This document shows, piece by piece, positions 61,144-64,000 of a stretch of 64,000 bases of DNA; position 1 is the first letter of the stretch, and the number at the start of each line of letters is the position of its first letter. A model generated the notes under the pieces. The model was not told where the DNA came from, ran no database searches, and was given only the letters and a program-made list of their open reading frames with translations. Location: IMG/VR virus record IMGVR_UViG_3300024054_000008, positions 1 through 64,000 of that record. One strand, written 5' to 3'. Both the position numbers and the translations under genes were made by a program. Source of the stretch: a virus.

Positions 61144-63003
61144 TCAATCACGAGTCAACACAAACTTTGTTTTTGATTTGCCAAACACCTTCATATACCC
61201 AAATTGATTAACATAATCGGATTCTGATTTTCCCATCTTTTGAGCATGATCATACAATGTTTTTTTATGTATAACAAATCCTTCTTGACTAATATAGTGA
61301 TAATCAGGTTTTGTAACATGTAGCTGTTTCCAATTTGAAGCTTTATAGATTGTACCAAAATGACCAAAGGTTGAATCTGCAAAACTGACAAGAACCAATA
61401 ATTTAGAATTTTCAGAAAATATTAGTTTAGAACACCGCGATATGAACCAAGACGCAAAATTCTTTTTTTGATATTGAGGGTGTATACAAAATCTATCCAA
61501 TTCCAACATTTGACTGAAAGCATAATTCATTGAAGTCGCTACTTCTTTTCTAACCGGTGATGCAAATTTACAAACTCCAATCAATTTTTCATCAAGAAAA
61601 GCCCCATACACAACTTTAGCTGTTCTACCATATCCAGCATAATGGAATGACTGCAAAAATTCTTCAGGAGCAGAATAATAAGAATTGGGTTCTAATTTTT
61701 TCGGATTTAATTTATTAATTCGAACCTGATCAAAAGAAAAGTCACACTGTTCAATCTGGGAGCTGTTATCAAACAATTCTTTGGTTAATTTTTGTTTGAT
61801 TAGGCCAGGATTTAAAAAATCACGCTCCCACAAATACAAAATACGATAATCAGGAAAATATTTGTCTATATATGAAAATTTTGATGCATCATCCGATTTT
61901 CGTATAGAATGCCAATACTCACCATTACATTCTACCAATAAATTATGATCAGGAACATAAAGATCAAACTCAAAATAACCAATAACATGATGTCTAACAA
62001 ATTTAATATCAAGTGATTCTAATAATTGTTGAGCAACTCTTTCAAGGATACTATCTTTACCATTGAATAAAATTGATGAACGTGCTTTCGCCATCTTTTC
62101 TTTAAAAACGGGGTCACTCCACCTACTCTTAAAAAACTCAGATACTCTAATTTTGTGTTTTGGATCTGAATAGGTTTCCTTGATTTTAGCAGTTATATCA
62201 GAACGAATCTTTTGATTTTTCCATTGATTCTTGGCATTTTCTGATTTGAGAATACATAAATTCTTATCAGAAGCCGCCTTTAGTTGTTTTTCTATGTATA
62301 TCGGATCTTTCCACAATTTTTTTACATTATCTGACACCAATTTTCTTAATTCAACATTAGACCAAACCAATTTTTGCGATTTAATAATCAAATTTCTATA
62401 TTCTAAATTTTTCCAACGCTCAATGGCTAAATCAGATTGCAAATATCTATATTCACTAGTGGATTTAAATAATCTTTGTTTTTCAACATATTCTTCATTT
62501 TTGTGTAATTTACGGATCTTTTCACGTTGAAGTTCTACATTTTTTGGATCAGACCAATATTTAACGTATTTATTTCTATATATTGGATCTTTCCATAGAT
62601 TAGAAGTCGTTATTGATGCTTGTCGTCTTTTACTTGTATCTTTCCAAACTTCACTCAAAGTTGTCCTGAGTTTTTGGACCGATTCTGGGTTTGACCATCG
62701 TTCTTTTGAAATTTCAGACTGTTTCTTTCTTTTGTCGTCAGACCAAGATTTAATAATTCCGTGTTTATGTCTTTCTTGATAAATTTTATCAGTGTGCTTT
62801 GATTTTATCCCACAGGATAAACACCTATAATGTCCAACTCTCTTAATAGTTCTTAAGATTGAGGAAATCTTTAATTTTAATTTGGTTCCACAAGAACATC
62901 TTATTACTATTTGGGATTTTCTAGATATTTTGATTATATCAGTTAAAGAATCAATATCAACAATATGCGCTGGTATGCCAATCTGTTCTAATTGTTGCAA
63001 CAT
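61144..63003 (-). CDS. W-[KS]-[DN]-P repeat / Vsr-like nuclease / Mom-like GNAT fusion (copy 5)
   Basis: 619 residues. A short Cys-pair zinc motif near the start (CSCG, then CLSCG) precedes about eleven ~17-residue helical repeats each opening with W-K/S-D/N (KRWSNPESV, LWKDPIYRN, YWSDPKNVE and so on), like the DNA-binding repeats of some homing nucleases. Nuclease core: FDLYVPD, LVECNGEYWHS, SKFSYIDKYF, ILYLWERDF. GNAT-like end: FHYAGYG, YGAFLDEKLIGVCKF, LELDRFCIHP, ASWFISRCSKL, VSFADSTFGHFGTIYKASNW and a basic KKTLYDHAQKMG helix. The second half is close to copy 3. It sits between the sigma-like regulator and the SGNH gene. Confidence 0.75.
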   Translation of the reverse strand: MLQQLEQIGIPAHIVDIDSLTDIIKISRKSQIVIRCSCGTKLKLKISSILRTIKRVGHYRCLSCGIKSKHTDKIYQERHKHGIIKSWSDDKRKKQSEISKERWSNPESVQKLRTTLSEVWKDTSKRRQASITTSNLWKDPIYRNKYVKYWSDPKNVELQREKIRKLHKNEEYVEKQRLFKSTSEYRYLQSDLAIERWKNLEYRNLIIKSQKLVWSNVELRKLVSDNVKKLWKDPIYIEKQLKAASDKNLCILKSENAKNQWKNQKIRSDITAKIKETYSDPKHKIRVSEFFKSRWSDPVFKEKMAKARSSILFNGKDSILERVAQQLLESLDIKFVRHHVIGYFEFDLYVPDHNLLVECNGEYWHSIRKSDDASKFSYIDKYFPDYRILYLWERDFLNPGLIKQKLTKELFDNSSQIEQCDFSFDQVRINKLNPKKLEPNSYYSAPEEFLQSFHYAGYGRTAKVVYGAFLDEKLIGVCKFASPVRKEVATSMNYAFSQMLELDRFCIHPQYQKKNFASWFISRCSKLIFSENSKLLVLVSFADSTFGHFGTIYKASNWKQLHVTKPDYHYISQEGFVIHKKTLYDHAQKMGKSESDYVNQFGYMKVFGKSKTKFVLTRD

Positions 63004-63037
63004 CTGATAAATACTTTACAGTGTTGCACATGATAAA

Positions 63038-63805
63038 TCAACCAATAGGTAAAATTTGTGCATCACCACGGTCTGCAAACTGAGGAAAGACAACCTCGTG
63101 TAAGAGGTTGAAATGCTTGTCACTTATAGCGAAAAATACTTTCCAATACTTAGAATATTTACTATTGTGAATACATTTTTCTAGGTCTTCTTTGGCTGAT
63201 TCTATAAGTTCTGTGTGTTCACTTTGACTAACTAACATTTGTACGTAAGTTTGTTTATCTCTAACTTCGTTGGCGATAAGTTCCTTTATACGATTTAAAG
63301 CTCTGAAAAACCTGTGACGAACCCGTCCTTGAGTCAACCCCATTTGCTTTGCTATTTCACTTTGACATGTTGTTTCATACATTCTCCATAATATTTCCCT
63401 GTCTTGTTCATTGAATTTTGGTCCAAGTTCAATGTCGAAGTCTTCTCTGTTCAGTTCCGGAATTGTTCTAAGAAACCTAATTCTCTTAATACCACGGTGA
63501 AGCCGATATGAAACAGCTGCTTGTGTTATACCAAATAACCTGGCTATCTGCTCTTGTTTTAATCTATCTTTATGATATAATTTAATTAGGTCAGCTTCGC
63601 GAGCTGGAATTCTTTCCAAATATGGCAAAATAGCATCAAAATCTAATTTCTTACCATTAAATAAATTTTCTTCTTTATCACGCTGTAAATTTTGTTCAAT
63701 TAATTGATCAAGATCAGCATCGGCTTCTTCCCAACCAAGCCTTTTTTCATTGCTAAATTTTGCAGACATATCATCCGGGCTCTGTATCAAAATGTGAGAC
63801 GACAT
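63038..63805 (-). CDS. Sigma-70 region-4-like regulator with two HTH units
   Basis: 255 residues. Two helix-turn-helix units resemble sigma region 4: LKQEQIARLFGITQAAVSYR with LHRGIKRIRFL (about 80-110), and CQSEIAKQMGLTQGRVRHRF with ALNRIKEL (about 150-175). The rest is helical. There is no recognisable region 2, so it is not a complete sigma factor; it may be a phage transcription activator or an ECF-like duplicate. It probably controls phage genes. A perfect 7-bp hairpin (63091-63110) lies in its DNA. The upstream 195 bp may hold its promoter. Confidence 0.65.
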   Translation of the reverse strand: MSSHILIQSPDDMSAKFSNEKRLGWEEADADLDQLIEQNLQRDKEENLFNGKKLDFDAILPYLERIPAREADLIKLYHKDRLKQEQIARLFGITQAAVSYRLHRGIKRIRFLRTIPELNREDFDIELGPKFNEQDREILWRMYETTCQSEIAKQMGLTQGRVRHRFFRALNRIKELIANEVRDKQTYVQMLVSQSEHTELIESAKEDLEKCIHNSKYSKYWKVFFAISDKHFNLLHEVVFPQFADRGDAQILPIG

Positions 63806-64000
63806 ACCAAGCTCCAGTGCTAGATTACTAGCAGTGATGTTGATTTAGGTATGTGTCTGCGTTTGCCCGGTTTTATTTATGTCTAAATATAACCTGCAGC
63901 TGGAGCACTGACAGGCTGATATCTAACTATACAAATCAAACCGGGTCCAAAAATCCAAGAGAATCAGAAATTATTATTTTCTTGCCAGACCCAACTTTGA
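63806..64000. promoter_or_regulatory. Non-coding region with inverted repeats
   Basis: 195 bp without a gene at the right edge. It contains a hairpin TGCTAG-ATTA-CTAGCA (63818-63833) just upstream of the sigma-like gene, and an 8-bp inverted repeat CCCGGTTT (63866-63873) / AAACCGGG (63938-63945) enclosing a 64-bp AT-rich stretch with TATA-like elements. It may be an operator/promoter region or part of an RNA that continues past the edge. Confidence 0.35.

Overview
The window is a 64 kb piece of a large tailed-phage (jumbo-type) genome or prophage-like element. It encodes a terminase large subunit, portal protein, prohead-protease-like protein, scaffold-like protein, HK97-type major capsid protein, many virion-type beta-rich proteins and two giant collagen-like fibre proteins, packed with almost no intergenic DNA. 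Overall composition is AT-rich, with GC-richer islands over the capsid genes and the collagen repeats. I found no tRNA or rRNA genes. The host cannot be read directly. A short lipoprotein of Gly/Ala/Ser repeats like those of Myxococcota, a peptidoglycan transglycosylase with a long non-catalytic N-terminus, and capsid genes with high-GC codon use together hint at a GC-rich deltaproteobacterial or myxobacterial host; this is inference.

Layout. From 1 to 9954 (minus strand) lie a collagen-like fibre running off the left edge, its partner head proteins, a DUF5659-like protein, a CorA-type magnesium transporter, and a run of beta-rich virion proteins including a tandem duplicate pair. From 9986 to 15428 (minus) are a zinc-ribbon protein, a SWIM-finger protein with a Glu-rich tail and several unrecognised proteins. 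From 15483 to 28738 most named genes are on the plus strand: a family-51 peptidoglycan glycosyltransferase, a 972-residue collagen-like protein, a radical-SAM enzyme, a sugar-nucleotide epimerase/dehydratase, a methyltransferase and a family-2 glycosyltransferase. From 28744 to 32876 are the lipoprotein, a candidate structured RNA (29075-29321), a DIP1984-like protein, an FkbM methyltransferase, RtcB RNA ligase and two small proteins sharing an N-terminal IAS-repeat motif. From 34748 to 60175 (minus) is the head and packaging block in late-gene order: Ig/BACON protein, unknown virion proteins, a Cys-cluster protein, terminase, portal, basic internal protein, protease, scaffold, decoration-like protein and capsid. 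The right end carries an SGNH hydrolase and a double-HTH sigma-like regulator.

The most unusual feature is the density of selfish elements. The portal gene contains three inteins and the protease-like gene contains a fourth. Five free-standing proteins (at 4264, 9986, 32904, 41485 and 61144) share one architecture: N-terminal zinc-ribbon or W-[KS]-[DN]-P repeat modules, a Vsr-like PD-(D/E)XK nuclease, and a C-terminal GNAT domain resembling the Mu Mom DNA-modification fold. Such a nuclease-plus-modifier fusion could be a one-polypeptide self-sparing homing or anti-competitor system.

A second candidate system is the plus-strand island joining a Thr-rich collagen fibre to sugar-modifying enzymes, suggesting glycosylation of the fibre. 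A third is the structured RNA. Perfect inverted repeats with 10-24 bp arms are scattered inside coding regions more often than a rough chance estimate predicts.
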